Source: Croceicoccus estronivorus (GTDB lineage: Bacteria; Pseudomonadota; Alphaproteobacteria; Sphingomonadales; Sphingomonadaceae). Taken from it: DNA of 64,000 nt. Below the pieces are notes generated by a model, which saw only the letters and a program-made list of their open reading frames with translations, was not told the DNA's origin and searched no databases. The DNA lies in contig NZ_JRQQ01000002.1 in the NCBI RefSeq assembly GCF_001625325.1, positions 496,001 to 560,000 on the forward strand, in the 5' to 3' direction. A program made the position numbers and the translations under genes. Shown one piece after another: positions 24,981 through 33,628 of the stretch (the first letter of the stretch is position 1; each line of letters opens with the position of its first letter).

Positions 24981-25862
24981 CTAGCGCCGCCCCCGCCTCA
25001 GCGGGTCGAGCGCCGAAGGACGCGAGGCGCGAACAGAGCTGGCGCTGCCCTGCATCGCCTGAAGTGCCGCAATGCGCTTTTCAGTCTTGGGATGGGTCGA
25101 AAACAGCTCCGACAGGCCAACCGGCACGATGTATAGCTGGGCAGCGGCAGGATTACGCTCCGTAACCGGATTGGGGATGCGTTGCGCGGCCCCGCTGATC
25201 TTGGCGAGTGCCGATGCCAGTGCCGCCGGGTTGCCGCAAATTTCCGCTCCTGCCCGGTCCGCGCCATATTCTCGCGTCCGGCTGATGGCCATCTGCACGA
25301 TCATCGCCGCGAAAGGCGCGATCAAAACCGCGAGAATGCCGGCCGCCGCGCCGCCGTTGCCGCGGTTTCCGCCAAAGAACAGTCCGAAATTGGCAATCAT
25401 CGAAACGGCGCCGGCAATGGTCGCCACCATCGTCATTACCAAGGTATCGCGGTTGCGCACGTGGCCGAGTTCATGCGCCATGACAGCAGCCACTTCATCC
25501 CGGCTGAGCATTTGCAACAGTCCAGTAGTGGCCGCCACCGCGGCATGTTCGGGATCACGCCCAGTAGCGAAGGCATTAGGCGCCTGCGTGTCGACGATAT
25601 AGACCTTAGGCATCGGCAAACCGGCGTTGCGGGCCAGTTGCGCAACGAGACCGTAAAAATCCGGGGCAGTTGCCGCATCGACTTCGCGGGCGTGATGCAT
25701 CCTGAGAACGATCTTGTCCGCGTTCCAGTAAGTGAAAAAGTTCATGCCCGCCGCGACCACCAATGCGATCATGGCGCCGCCCGCTCCGCCGAACATATAG
25801 CCCAGCACCATCAACAGCGCTGTCAGCGCGGCGAGCAACATGGCTGTTTTCAAGAAATTCAT
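24981..25862 (-). CDS. htpX: Zinc metalloprotease HtpX homolog
   Basis: 293 residues, M48B membrane protease for quality control of inner-membrane proteins. Two N-terminal helices (about 5-22 and 28-45), the zinc motif HELGH at 130-134 in [15 protein letters not shown], two more helices (about 142-160 and 172-195), and the third-ligand region [13 protein letters not shown]. The family's [17 protein letters not shown] block is intact. C-terminal tail basic ([13 protein letters not shown]). Convergent with the tRNA-Pro gene. Confidence 0.95.
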   Translation of the reverse strand: MNFLKTAMLLAALTALLMVLGYMFGGAGGAMIALVVAAGMNFFTYWNADKIVLRMHHAREVDAATAPDFYGLVAQLARNAGLPMPKVYIVDTQAPNAFATGRDPEHAAVAATTGLLQMLSRDEVAAVMAHELGHVRNRDTLVMTMVATIAGAVSMIANFGLFFGGNRGNGGAAAGILAVLIAPFAAMIVQMAISRTREYGADRAGAEICGNPAALASALAKISGAAQRIPNPVTERNPAAAQLYIVPVGLSELFSTHPKTEKRIAALQAMQGSASSVRASRPSALDPLRRGRR

Positions 25863-25976
25863 TATCAGTCCCTGCCCATGGCCAGAAGGATACGGGAAAT
25901 TTAGGGTGCCTCAGCCGTTTGACAATGGCAGGCCACCCCGATCGGGCAGGCTATGACGATATTGTGGGAAGAGTGA

Positions 25977-26327
25977 ATGCAGCGCGTCTACCTGATGGCT
26001 GGGCTGGCAAGTTTGGGACTTGGCATCATAGGCATATTTCTCCCCATCATGCCGACTGTGCCGTTTCTGATTCTGGCTGCCTGGTGCTTCGGGAAATCGA
26101 ACCCGACGCTGGAACGCAGACTGCTGGAACACCCCCGCTATGGCCCGCACATCCTGCTTTGGCGGGAGAAGCGGGCGATTGCCAGAATAGGGAAACTGGG
26201 CGCCACATTCGCATTCGCGGCCAGCGTGCTGCTGGCCTTCGTGTTCATGGCCTGGCCTTGGCCGCTGGTGCCCTGCGCGATAGCGGTGGTGATGCTCAGC
26301 TGGATCTGGTCGCGGCCGGATTGTTGA
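25977..26327 (+). CDS. YbaN-like inner-membrane protein (DUF454)
   Basis: 116 residues. The DUF454 pattern is clear: LGIIGIFLPIMPTVPFLILAAWCFGKSNP, then LLEHPRYGPHILLWREKRAI. Three predicted helices (about 8-38 as a hairpin, 70-110). Function unknown across the family. Convergent with ubiA (9-nt gap) and divergent from htpX. Confidence 0.88.
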   Translation: MQRVYLMAGLASLGLGIIGIFLPIMPTVPFLILAAWCFGKSNPTLERRLLEHPRYGPHILLWREKRAIARIGKLGATFAFAASVLLAFVFMAWPWPLVPCAIAVVMLSWIWSRPDC

Positions 26328-26336
26328 ACGAACGCT

Positions 26337-27245
26337 TCACGCGTTGCCGGTCACGAAACACGCCAGCGCCACCAGCAGCCCCGCAAACCGGTTTGAGCGG
26401 AAGCGGGCCAGCGCGTTGTCCCCGTCGTCAGGATCGAGTGTCAGCACCTGCCATGCGAGATGGAGTGCAGCCGGCACAAGCCCCAGAAGCGCCAGAACGT
26501 CGCCCCTCATGAACCAGAAAGACAGCGCCCAGAACATCACAGCCAAGGCATAAAACACGCCCACGCCCGGCCGGACGCGGTTCCCCATACGCAAAGCACT
26601 GGAGCGGATACCGACCAGGGCATCGTCCTCGCGATCCTGCAGGGCATAGATCGTATCATATCCGATAACCCAGCAGATCGCCCCGGCATAGAGAGCGAGC
26701 AGCACCTCCCAATGGTCGCCGCGCAAGGCCACCCAGGCGACCGGAGCCCCCCAAGTGAATACAAGGCCCAGCCAAGCCTGCGGCCACCAGGTTATCCGCT
26801 TCATAAAAGGATACGCCGCCACCAGCGCGACACTTGCCAAGGCGACAAGCTGCGCCTGCCAGCGCAATTGCAGCATCACCGCAACGCCGACAAGGCACAG
26901 CAATGCCAGCCAGGACCAGGCAGCCTTGCGGCTGACCCGCCCGCTGGCCACGGGCCGACTGGCAGTGCGGGCCACCTGCCGGTCGAGATCTGCATCGACG
27001 ATGTCGTTATAGACGCAACCCGCGCCGCGCATGGCAATGCTGCCCACAAGGAACCATCCGACAAGTGCCCATTGCAGCCCCGCCCCGGCCAGCCAGGTAC
27101 CCCAGACACAGGGCCAGAACAGCAGCCACCAGCCAATCGGACGGTCGAATCTGGCAAGCATTGCAAAGTCGCGGGGCATTTGCGGCAAACGGGCAACGAA
27201 GCCACGATGCTGGCTATCGGGAACGATATCTTGTGTGCTGGACAT
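26337..27245 (-). CDS. ubiA: 4-hydroxybenzoate polyprenyltransferase
   Basis: 302 residues from the ATG at 27245. Integral membrane prenyltransferase attaching the polyprenyl tail to 4-hydroxybenzoate in ubiquinone synthesis. First Asp motif NDIVDADLDRQVARTASRP, second YALQDREDDALVG. About eight helices. An upstream in-frame ATG at 27431 would run through the start of the divergent rsmE gene. Its prenyl donor would come from the synthase at 3830-4840. Confidence 0.95.
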   Translation of the reverse strand: MSSTQDIVPDSQHRGFVARLPQMPRDFAMLARFDRPIGWWLLFWPCVWGTWLAGAGLQWALVGWFLVGSIAMRGAGCVYNDIVDADLDRQVARTASRPVASGRVSRKAAWSWLALLCLVGVAVMLQLRWQAQLVALASVALVAAYPFMKRITWWPQAWLGLVFTWGAPVAWVALRGDHWEVLLALYAGAICWVIGYDTIYALQDREDDALVGIRSSALRMGNRVRPGVGVFYALAVMFWALSFWFMRGDVLALLGLVPAALHLAWQVLTLDPDDGDNALARFRSNRFAGLLVALACFVTGNA

Positions 27246-27360
27246 GCCCCCCAATACCATCTCGCCCCCGGCGTGAAAGCAGGAACCCGGCCTGAACCTC
27301 CAATTCCATTTCATGACACATGGGGATGACGAAACACTATCCGGATTATATGGAGCGGCC

Positions 27361-28104
27361 ATGCCCGCTACACCTGCCTGGCCTCCGAAAAGCGCGCCGC
27401 GCCTGTTCGTCCCCGGTCCGCTGATCGACAACGGACACTGCGTGATCGATGGCCAGCAGGGGCATTACCTGCTGCGAGTCATGCGGGTGGTGCCGGGTGA
27501 CATCGTCATCCTGTGCGATGACATGACCGGCGAATGGGCTGCCCGCGTCGCGACTGCCGGTAAACGCGAACTCACGCTCGACATTGTCGAACGTTTGCGC
27601 GCGCGTGAGGCAGTGCCTGATTTCTGGCTATGTCCGGCACTGCTCAAGAAAGATCGCTTCGACCTGGTGCTGGAAAAAGCCGCAGAACTGGGCGCCGCAC
27701 GCATCCAGCCGCTCGTGACTCACCGCTGCGTGGCAGACAAGCTCAACCTCGATCGCGCACGCACGCTGCTTACCGAAGCAGCAGAGCAATGCGCCCGTAC
27801 CGCCTTGCCCGAACTGACCGCACCGACAAAGCTGGATCGACTGCTGAAGGATTGGCCCACCGGGCGCACCCTGTTCTTCGCGGACGAACTGGGCGGAGAA
27901 CAGGCGGCTAAAGCTTTCACCAGGGCGAAGGGTCCTGCGGCCTTGCTGGTCGGGCCCGAAGGCGGCTTCGACGATGCCGAACGCGAAGCGATCCGCTCAC
28001 TCGCAGATGCCTGCCCGATCACGCTCGGCCCGCGGATCCTCCGCGGCGAAACAGCCGCCATTGCCGCCACCTCCCTGTGGATGGGTCTGGCCGGGGATTG
28101 GTGA
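27361..28104 (+). CDS. rsmE: 16S rRNA (uracil1498-N3)-methyltransferase
   Basis: 247 residues, SPOUT (knotted) methyltransferase. N-terminal PUA-like domain (RLFVPGPLIDNGHCVIDGQQGHYLLRVMRVVPGDIV) and a C-terminal knot with KKDRFDLVLEKAAELGAARIQPLVT, EQCARTALPELTAP, LLVGPEGGFDDAEREAI and LGPRILRGETAAIAAT, which bind SAM. The start at 27361 matches the RLFV beginning of the family. Divergent from ubiA and followed by gshA after 55 nt. Confidence 0.96.
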   Translation: MPATPAWPPKSAPRLFVPGPLIDNGHCVIDGQQGHYLLRVMRVVPGDIVILCDDMTGEWAARVATAGKRELTLDIVERLRAREAVPDFWLCPALLKKDRFDLVLEKAAELGAARIQPLVTHRCVADKLNLDRARTLLTEAAEQCARTALPELTAPTKLDRLLKDWPTGRTLFFADELGGEQAAKAFTRAKGPAALLVGPEGGFDDAEREAIRSLADACPITLGPRILRGETAAIAATSLWMGLAGDW

Positions 28105-28159
28105 ACGGGAATGCAATTAGTGCTTTCCTCCGGCCCCATGCTTGCCTAACGGCCAGAAT

Positions 28160-29533
28160 ATGAGCACGCGTACCGCGTCAGGCGGCGATGACCCCTTGAT
28201 CGAAAGCCGCGACCAGTTGGTCGCCCCGATGGCGGCTGGCGAAAAACCCAGCGAAAACTGGCGGATCGGGACGGAGCATGAAAAGCTCGTCTATTGTACG
28301 AAGGACCATCACGCGCCTTCCTATGACGAGCCTTGCGGTATTCGCGCCATATTGATGGCGTTGACGGAATTCGGCTGGGAACCGATCGAAGAAGGTGGAA
28401 AAGTCATCGCCATGAAGGGCGCTGACGGGACCGTCAGCCTGGAACCGGCCGGTCAGCTCGAACTATCCGGCGCACCGCTGGAAAACCTGCACGACACCTG
28501 CTGCGAGACGAGCCGCCACCTTGAACAGGTCAAGGCCATCGGCCAGCGTTGCGGGGTAGGTTTCCTCGGGCTCGGCATGTGGCCGGACAAGACTCGCGAA
28601 GAACTGCCGATCATGCCCAAGGGCCGCTATGACATCATGCTGCGGCATATGCCCAGGGTCGGCAATCTTGGCCTCGACATGATGCTGCGAACCTGCACCA
28701 TTCAGGTCAATCTCGACTATTCCAGTGAATCCGACATGGTGAAGAAATTCCGCGTCGGGCTCGCCCTGCAGCCATTAGCTACCGCGCTATTTGCCAATTC
28801 GCCGTTCACGGAAGGCAAGCCGAACGGCTACCTTTCCTACCGCAGCCATATCTGGTCGGATACCGACCCCGCGCGCACTGGCATGTTGCCATTCGTGTTC
28901 GAGGATGGCTTCGGATATGAACGCTATGTCGATTACATGCTCGACGTGCCGATGTATTTCGTCTTCCGCGACGGGAAATATATTGATGCCGCCGGTCAGA
29001 GCTTTCGCGATTTTCTCAAGGGTGAATTGCCCGCCTTGCCCGGTGAATTGCCGACCGAAGGCGACTGGCAAGACCATCTTTCCACTGCCTTCCCCGAAGT
29101 CCGGCTGAAGAGCTTCCTTGAAATGCGTGGGGCCGATGGTGGCCCGTGGGACCGCATCTGCGCCCTGCCCGCTTTCTGGGTGGGGCTGCTGTATGACGAC
29201 ACCGCGCTCAATGCGGCATGGGATCTGGTCAAGGATTGGTCGATGGATGAACGTGAAGCGCTGCGTAATGCCGTGCCCAAGCTCGCGCTGTCCGCTCCTC
29301 TGCCAGGTGGAGGGAAACTCGCAGACATTGCCGGGCAAGTGCTCGATATCGCCAGCGCGGGCCTGACGGCACGCAACCGCCTGAACAGCAGCGGCGACAA
29401 TGAAACCGGCTTCCTCGTCCCACTGCGTGAAATTGTCGAAAAAGGCAGGGTTCCTGCCCAGAACCTGCTCGACAAGTATCATGGCGAATGGGGTGGCGAT
29501 CTTTCCAGAATCTACGAAGCGAAAAGCTTCTGA
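28160..29533 (+). CDS. gshA: Glutamate--cysteine ligase (plant/alphaproteobacterial type)
   Basis: 457 residues, GCS2-type enzyme for the first step of glutathione synthesis. Signatures: NWRIGTEHEKLVY, YDEPCGIRAILMALTEFGWEPIEEGGKVIAMKG, VSLEPAGQLELSGAPLENLHDTC, MPKGRYDIMLRHMPRVG, TCTIQVNLDYSSESDMV and FLEMRGADGGPWDRICALPAFWVGLLYDD. The plant enzyme is redox-controlled by a disulphide; equivalents here are not obvious. The ATG at 28160 (MSTRTAS) is chosen over a TTG at 28142. Followed by a monooxygenase-like gene after 3 nt. Confidence 0.96.
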   Translation: MSTRTASGGDDPLIESRDQLVAPMAAGEKPSENWRIGTEHEKLVYCTKDHHAPSYDEPCGIRAILMALTEFGWEPIEEGGKVIAMKGADGTVSLEPAGQLELSGAPLENLHDTCCETSRHLEQVKAIGQRCGVGFLGLGMWPDKTREELPIMPKGRYDIMLRHMPRVGNLGLDMMLRTCTIQVNLDYSSESDMVKKFRVGLALQPLATALFANSPFTEGKPNGYLSYRSHIWSDTDPARTGMLPFVFEDGFGYERYVDYMLDVPMYFVFRDGKYIDAAGQSFRDFLKGELPALPGELPTEGDWQDHLSTAFPEVRLKSFLEMRGADGGPWDRICALPAFWVGLLYDDTALNAAWDLVKDWSMDEREALRNAVPKLALSAPLPGGGKLADIAGQVLDIASAGLTARNRLNSSGDNETGFLVPLREIVEKGRVPAQNLLDKYHGEWGGDLSRIYEAKSF

Positions 29534-29536
29534 TTC

Positions 29537-29836
29537 ATGTTGGTTGTGGCCGGACATTTCCGCATTCCTGCCGCGAGACTGGATGAAGCGCGGCCGGTCA
29601 TGCAGGCGGTCGTCTCCGCTACGCTGGAAGAACCCGGTTGCCTTGCCTATTCATATGCCGAGGACGTGGCCGAACCGGGCCTGTTCCGCGTTAGCGAGAT
29701 ATGGGAAGATCAGGCCAGCCTTTCCCGTCACTTCGCAACGCCGCATATGCAGCACTGGACCAATGTCCGCGATCGGTTGGGCTTTTGCGACCGTGAAATC
29801 ACCGTTTACAGCGTGAGCGATTTCGAACGACTTTGA
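29537..29836 (+). CDS. Antibiotic biosynthesis monooxygenase (ABM)-fold protein
   Basis: 99 residues, dimeric alpha-beta barrel type: VVAGHFRIPAARLDEARPVMQAVVSATLEEPGCLAYSYAEDVAEPGLFRVSEIWEDQASLSRHFATPHMQHW. The family includes quinol monooxygenases such as YgiN and heme oxygenase-like proteins. The substrate is not predictable. Starts 3 nt after gshA, so likely co-transcribed; a role in thiol or quinone stress is possible but only inferred. Confidence 0.85.
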   Translation: MLVVAGHFRIPAARLDEARPVMQAVVSATLEEPGCLAYSYAEDVAEPGLFRVSEIWEDQASLSRHFATPHMQHWTNVRDRLGFCDREITVYSVSDFERL

Positions 29837-29843
29837 AAGCCCG

Positions 29844-31202
29844 CTATTTCGCTGGCTGAAGCCGTGGCCCACGCGGCTTGAACAGGTTGCCGAGCTTGCC
29901 CAGCGATCTGGTGATGAACGCGTTTTCCGCCATCCAGGCGTGATATTCCCGATACTTCGCATCGGATGCCAGCAAGTGCTTTTCTTCAGTTCTGGCACGC
30001 CAATAATAGATCGCGCTGACAAGTCCGAGAATCACGGTATTGCGAACCATGTCGGGAAACGAGCCACTTGTGACGAAGAACGGCAGTGTGGCCATCCACC
30101 AGAAGATATTCTTCGACAAATAGGCCGGATGCCGGGTGAACCGATACGGTCCGTTGGTCAGAATCCCGCGATAAGTCAGGTTTGAAAAGCGAATCCCGAA
30201 CGCAACTGTCGCCCAGGCATAGATGCCTGTGAGGACCACCAGTATCGCGCCCCAGAGCCACAGCAACGCGGTATGCCCCTGAAACCAGTAGGCCCAGTCG
30301 GCAGTGTTGACATGATAATCGAGCACGTCGCCGCTATTCATCAGAAGGAACGGCGGATAGCACATCAATGCCGAGAGCCAGCCGCCGAGATACGGATTAG
30401 CGGTACGAATTTGCGCATCGAGAGGCTTCAAGGTCAGCAGATAACCGACCATCGCGATCTGCACATCAACCATGAACATCATGTTGATCAGGAACATGCA
30501 GAAGGCCACCGGGCTGCTATCCACGTCGGCAAAGCTTGCCCCGGCCGCCATTTGCCATCCCGCTGGCAGGATGGAGAACATGAAGGCAATGAAAAAGCCC
30601 TTCACTGCCCATCCGCGCAAATGGTGCGCCACTTTTTCAGAATCGTAAGCCTCTCGCCCGATCAGCATCGCCCCGAAATGCCAGGACTGATCGCGCGGAT
30701 TGACGAGATAACGATCGAGCCAAAGAACATAGGGGATCGACAACAGGAGCAGAGGCACGCTGAGCGTGCCCAGGACGTCTATCGCAAACAGATAATTGCC
30801 CCGCCAATACCAACGTCCCAGGCAATAAATCACGCCAATTACGGCCCAGGTGGCCCACAAACCCGCCAACTTGGTAACCGATGTTTCCAGTGCGACGGAA
30901 AGCGGCCGGGGGCTGTGCCAATCGATGCCTGTAGAAGCGCGACGATGGACCTTGTCCACACACAGCGACCAAAGCACCATCGGAATTCCGGAAAAGAGCA
31001 TGGCCGCCAGCGCGGCGTTGGGGCCATTCAACGGCGCAGCCTCTCCCGCAAATCCCATCATCGGCGCAATCGAAGGCCAGTTGCGACAAATGGCAAGCCA
31101 GACGAACAGTCCCAGCACACCGGACAGCCCGACACCGGCGGACACGTCACTCTCCGGCGGCCTGCCGGGTGCGCTCACTATCCTGTCATTCGGCTTTCCC
31201 AT
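29844..31202 (-). CDS. Multi-pass membrane protein of the isoprenylcysteine methyltransferase-like family
   Basis: 452 residues from the ATG at 31202, with roughly ten hydrophobic segments. The C-terminal third carries the ICMT/DUF1295-like core: GILTNGPYRFTRHPAYLSKNIFWW, then TVILGLVSAIYYWRARTEEKHLL and KYREYHAWM, the SAM-binding and catalytic pattern of membrane methyltransferases. The N-terminal two thirds (helices from about 25) are unlike simple ICMTs, so the full substrate is unknown. Lies in reverse orientation after the ABM gene (7-nt gap) and downstream of bamB. Confidence 0.75.
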   Translation of the reverse strand: MGKPNDRIVSAPGRPPESDVSAGVGLSGVLGLFVWLAICRNWPSIAPMMGFAGEAAPLNGPNAALAAMLFSGIPMVLWSLCVDKVHRRASTGIDWHSPRPLSVALETSVTKLAGLWATWAVIGVIYCLGRWYWRGNYLFAIDVLGTLSVPLLLLSIPYVLWLDRYLVNPRDQSWHFGAMLIGREAYDSEKVAHHLRGWAVKGFFIAFMFSILPAGWQMAAGASFADVDSSPVAFCMFLINMMFMVDVQIAMVGYLLTLKPLDAQIRTANPYLGGWLSALMCYPPFLLMNSGDVLDYHVNTADWAYWFQGHTALLWLWGAILVVLTGIYAWATVAFGIRFSNLTYRGILTNGPYRFTRHPAYLSKNIFWWMATLPFFVTSGSFPDMVRNTVILGLVSAIYYWRARTEEKHLLASDAKYREYHAWMAENAFITRSLGKLGNLFKPRGPRLQPAK

Positions 31203-31251
31203 CGGCCTGAGACCTAGGGAAAAAGGATTAAGGAGAGGGTAACGCTGGAGC

Positions 31252-31280
31252 ATGAGAGAGCACTGCAGGCACTCTCTCAT
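31252..31280. repeat. Hairpin between bamB and the membrane methyltransferase gene
   Basis: ATGAGAGAG (31252-31260) and CTCTCTCAT (31272-31280) are perfect 9-bp arms around an 11-nt loop CACTGCAGGCA. It sits downstream of bamB on the minus strand with no run of T after it, so it may be an intrinsic terminator lacking a tail or a protein-binding site. Confidence 0.45.
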
Positions 31281-31319
31281 CTCCCGCTTTCCCGGCCATC
31301 TCAGCCGGGGACATCATGA

Positions 31320-32663
31320 TCAACGAAAGGCGATGATCTTGCCGTCGTCGTTCAGTACGTAAAGCATCCGGTTGGCGACAATCGGCGGTAGGGACACAGA
31401 AGATCCGAGATCGCTGTATTCGCTTGCCGTGCCATCCGCGACATTGACTTTGAAAAGCTTGCCGCGTGAGTTCGCAACCCAGAGCTGGTTTCCGGCAAGG
31501 ACAGGCCCGGTCCAGAAGATCTGGCCCTTGCGGTCTTTCTTATCCTTCCATTCACGCAGTTGCGTGATCCAGCGCACCTTGCCGCTGGAACGGGCAATCG
31601 CCAGAAGGCGCGCATCATCGGTCAGAGTGAAAATCCATTCACCCGCCACAGCCGGGGTGGAGATGCCCGCAAGGTTGAGTTCCCACAGCCGCTGACCGGT
31701 GACGAGTTCATACGCGGCCATGCGGCCACCCTGGCCCAAGGCATAGACCCGACCGGAATCAATGATCGGATCGGCATCGACATCGGTCAACGTGCCGACC
31801 TGAGTGGAAATCGATGTCCGGGCAAGCGCGTCGGACCAGAGCGTCCGGCCGTTTTCATAGCGATAGGCGACCAGTTCGCCTGTGCTGTAACCGGCAACCA
31901 CCGTACCCTGACCAGCCGCAGGTGCCGCCATGCCGAACACGCCGGCCTGGGCTGTCGCGCCGGATTCTTCCCACAACGGCGATCCGTCGCTGGCATCCAG
32001 CGCGTGAATCTGGTTGTCCTGAGTCATTACGTAAACCGCGCCAAAGGCGATGGTCGGCGCGCCCCGCAGCGGACCCGCAGGCTTGGCCTTCCAGATCTCG
32101 AAGCCGGTGTTCGCATCCAGAGCAGTGACTTCGCCAATGCCATTGGTCGCATAGACCCGGCCGTCTGCATAACTGACGCCACCGCCGAAGGCGGACGCCT
32201 TGAGCCTGCCGGGCACTTCCAGTTGGCGGGTCCAGACCTTGTCGCCCGTCTGCGCATCGAAAGCATAGACTGCAGCGGAAGTGTCGATCGCATAGAGGCG
32301 GCCATTCCCAACGACCGGAGCTGCCGCCAGACGGCGCTTGTCACTCGCTCCCGCGATCGAAGCTGTCCACACCCGGACAGGCGTAGACGACAGCGCAAGA
32401 TGGCCGGATGCCTTGGCAGCCGTTCCACCGGCCTGTGCCCACGCGTCATTGACCTGCTCGGTCGGCAGGACCACTGCCACCTGAGCGAGTGCCGGATCCA
32501 CCTTAGCCCCGCTTTCGATCCGCGACAGGACCGGGATACGATTGCCGATGGTTGGCGTGTCAGGCTTGTCCTTGCCGCCGAGAACACCACAACCTGCCAG
32601 ACCCGATGCCATCAATATGGCAAGGGGAAGAGCGAGATGGCGGCTTGCGGAAATCCGTTTCAT
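31320..32663 (-). CDS. bamB: Outer membrane protein assembly factor BamB (PQQ-repeat beta-propeller lipoprotein)
   Basis: 447 residues from MKRISASRHL. Lipoprotein signal with lipidated Cys25 in GLAGC, then eight-bladed propeller repeats with the PQQ-type pattern: VWTASIAG, GRLYAIDTSAAVYAFDAQTGDKVWTRQL, GRVYATNGIGEVTALDANTGFEIW, NQIHALDASDGSPLWEE, GRMAAYELVTGQRLWE and others. Scaffold subunit of the BAM complex, in the periplasmic leaflet of the outer membrane. An in-frame ATG at 32684 is a less likely start. The TPR protein ends 22 nt upstream, same strand, the usual partner. Confidence 0.92.
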   Translation of the reverse strand: MKRISASRHLALPLAILMASGLAGCGVLGGKDKPDTPTIGNRIPVLSRIESGAKVDPALAQVAVVLPTEQVNDAWAQAGGTAAKASGHLALSSTPVRVWTASIAGASDKRRLAAAPVVGNGRLYAIDTSAAVYAFDAQTGDKVWTRQLEVPGRLKASAFGGGVSYADGRVYATNGIGEVTALDANTGFEIWKAKPAGPLRGAPTIAFGAVYVMTQDNQIHALDASDGSPLWEESGATAQAGVFGMAAPAAGQGTVVAGYSTGELVAYRYENGRTLWSDALARTSISTQVGTLTDVDADPIIDSGRVYALGQGGRMAAYELVTGQRLWELNLAGISTPAVAGEWIFTLTDDARLLAIARSSGKVRWITQLREWKDKKDRKGQIFWTGPVLAGNQLWVANSRGKLFKVNVADGTASEYSDLGSSVSLPPIVANRMLYVLNDDGKIIAFR

Positions 32664-32685
32664 GGCTTTACCAAATCCTCTCAAA

Positions 32686-33465
32686 TCATTGTGCCGATGT
32701 GGCGGGCGGGCCGGCTTCGGCCCCCTTCACGAAGGTTTCGGCATCGGTAATGGCATCGAAGCCAAGCATCCCGGCCAACTGACGCGTGCGGCTCCGCAGG
32801 GAATCCGGCACATCCTCGTCCTTTGCAATTGCCGCGAAAAGCGGCCCGGCCAGCTCGGTCTTTCCTTGCTTGAGGTAAGCGACACCGACGAGTTCACCCG
32901 CACTGCCGAACCATGGATTTCCGGGGACCGCCAGAGGCTTCAGCTTCGCAATTACATCTTCGGGCTTCATCGCGTCGAAATTGGCTGCAACGCCACGGAT
33001 TGTCGCGATGTCGCGATAAGGCGCCGGAACGCTCTTATCCTGCGCCACTTCCGTGTAGAGCTTCAGCGCATCTTCCTTGCGGCCGTCATGCACGGCTATC
33101 CCGGCGCGCAGGAGCTTCGCGGCGGCTTCCACACCCGGGGCGCTATTTTCCGCGACAGGCGCCAGGGCCTTGTCCGCCGTGTCGAAATGACCGGCGGAAA
33201 TATTATCTACCGCCCGAACCAGTTCTTCGGAATTATTCTCCAGCGTGTCCTCGCGGCTTTCCTGCCACCAGAGATACCCGCCGAAAGCCAGCAATCCCGC
33301 CAGCACCACAGCAAGCAGCGGGATACCGAAACGCTTGGCAGCAACCAGCATCTGGTCCTGAAACACGGCCTCGTCGACTTCGCGCAGTAACGCGTTGTCC
33401 TCGGCCATTTTGCGTTCGGCCTGTTGTTCAGATCGGGAGCGGGAGCGGTTTGGTATGAGGGCCAC
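32686..33465 (-). CDS. YfgM-like membrane-anchored TPR protein
   Basis: 259 residues. Basic, Arg-rich N-terminus (NRSRSRSEQQAERKMAED), then one helix (about 49-67, IPLLAVVLAGLLAFGGYLWW), then a periplasmic TPR-like region (ELVRAVDNISAGHFDTADKALAPVAENSAPGVEAAAKLLRAGI). It resembles YfgM, an ancillary SecYEG partner, and is encoded directly upstream of bamB as in many proteobacteria. Followed upstream by a 163-nt stretch without a recognisable gene. Confidence 0.85.
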   Translation of the reverse strand: MALIPNRSRSRSEQQAERKMAEDNALLREVDEAVFQDQMLVAAKRFGIPLLAVVLAGLLAFGGYLWWQESREDTLENNSEELVRAVDNISAGHFDTADKALAPVAENSAPGVEAAAKLLRAGIAVHDGRKEDALKLYTEVAQDKSVPAPYRDIATIRGVAANFDAMKPEDVIAKLKPLAVPGNPWFGSAGELVGVAYLKQGKTELAGPLFAAIAKDEDVPDSLRSRTRQLAGMLGFDAITDAETFVKGAEAGPPATSAQ

Positions 33466-33628
33466 GCGGGCGCTTTCGTTTTCGGTTGCCGTAAAACGGC
33501 GATTGGCACGGATGGGGCTGTTTAGCGGATAGACCGGTCAATTCAACGGGGAAAGGCATGCTGTCCCCTGGCCAGACAGACCATTTCCGGTGAACCGGCG
33601 CTGAAAGGGATCAACTGCGGGCGATTTA

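Noticed and set aside
31202-31280. Start of the membrane methyltransferase at 31280
   Set aside because: The extra codons lie inside a 9-bp hairpin and look unlike protein; the ATG at 31202 begins a plausible N-terminus.
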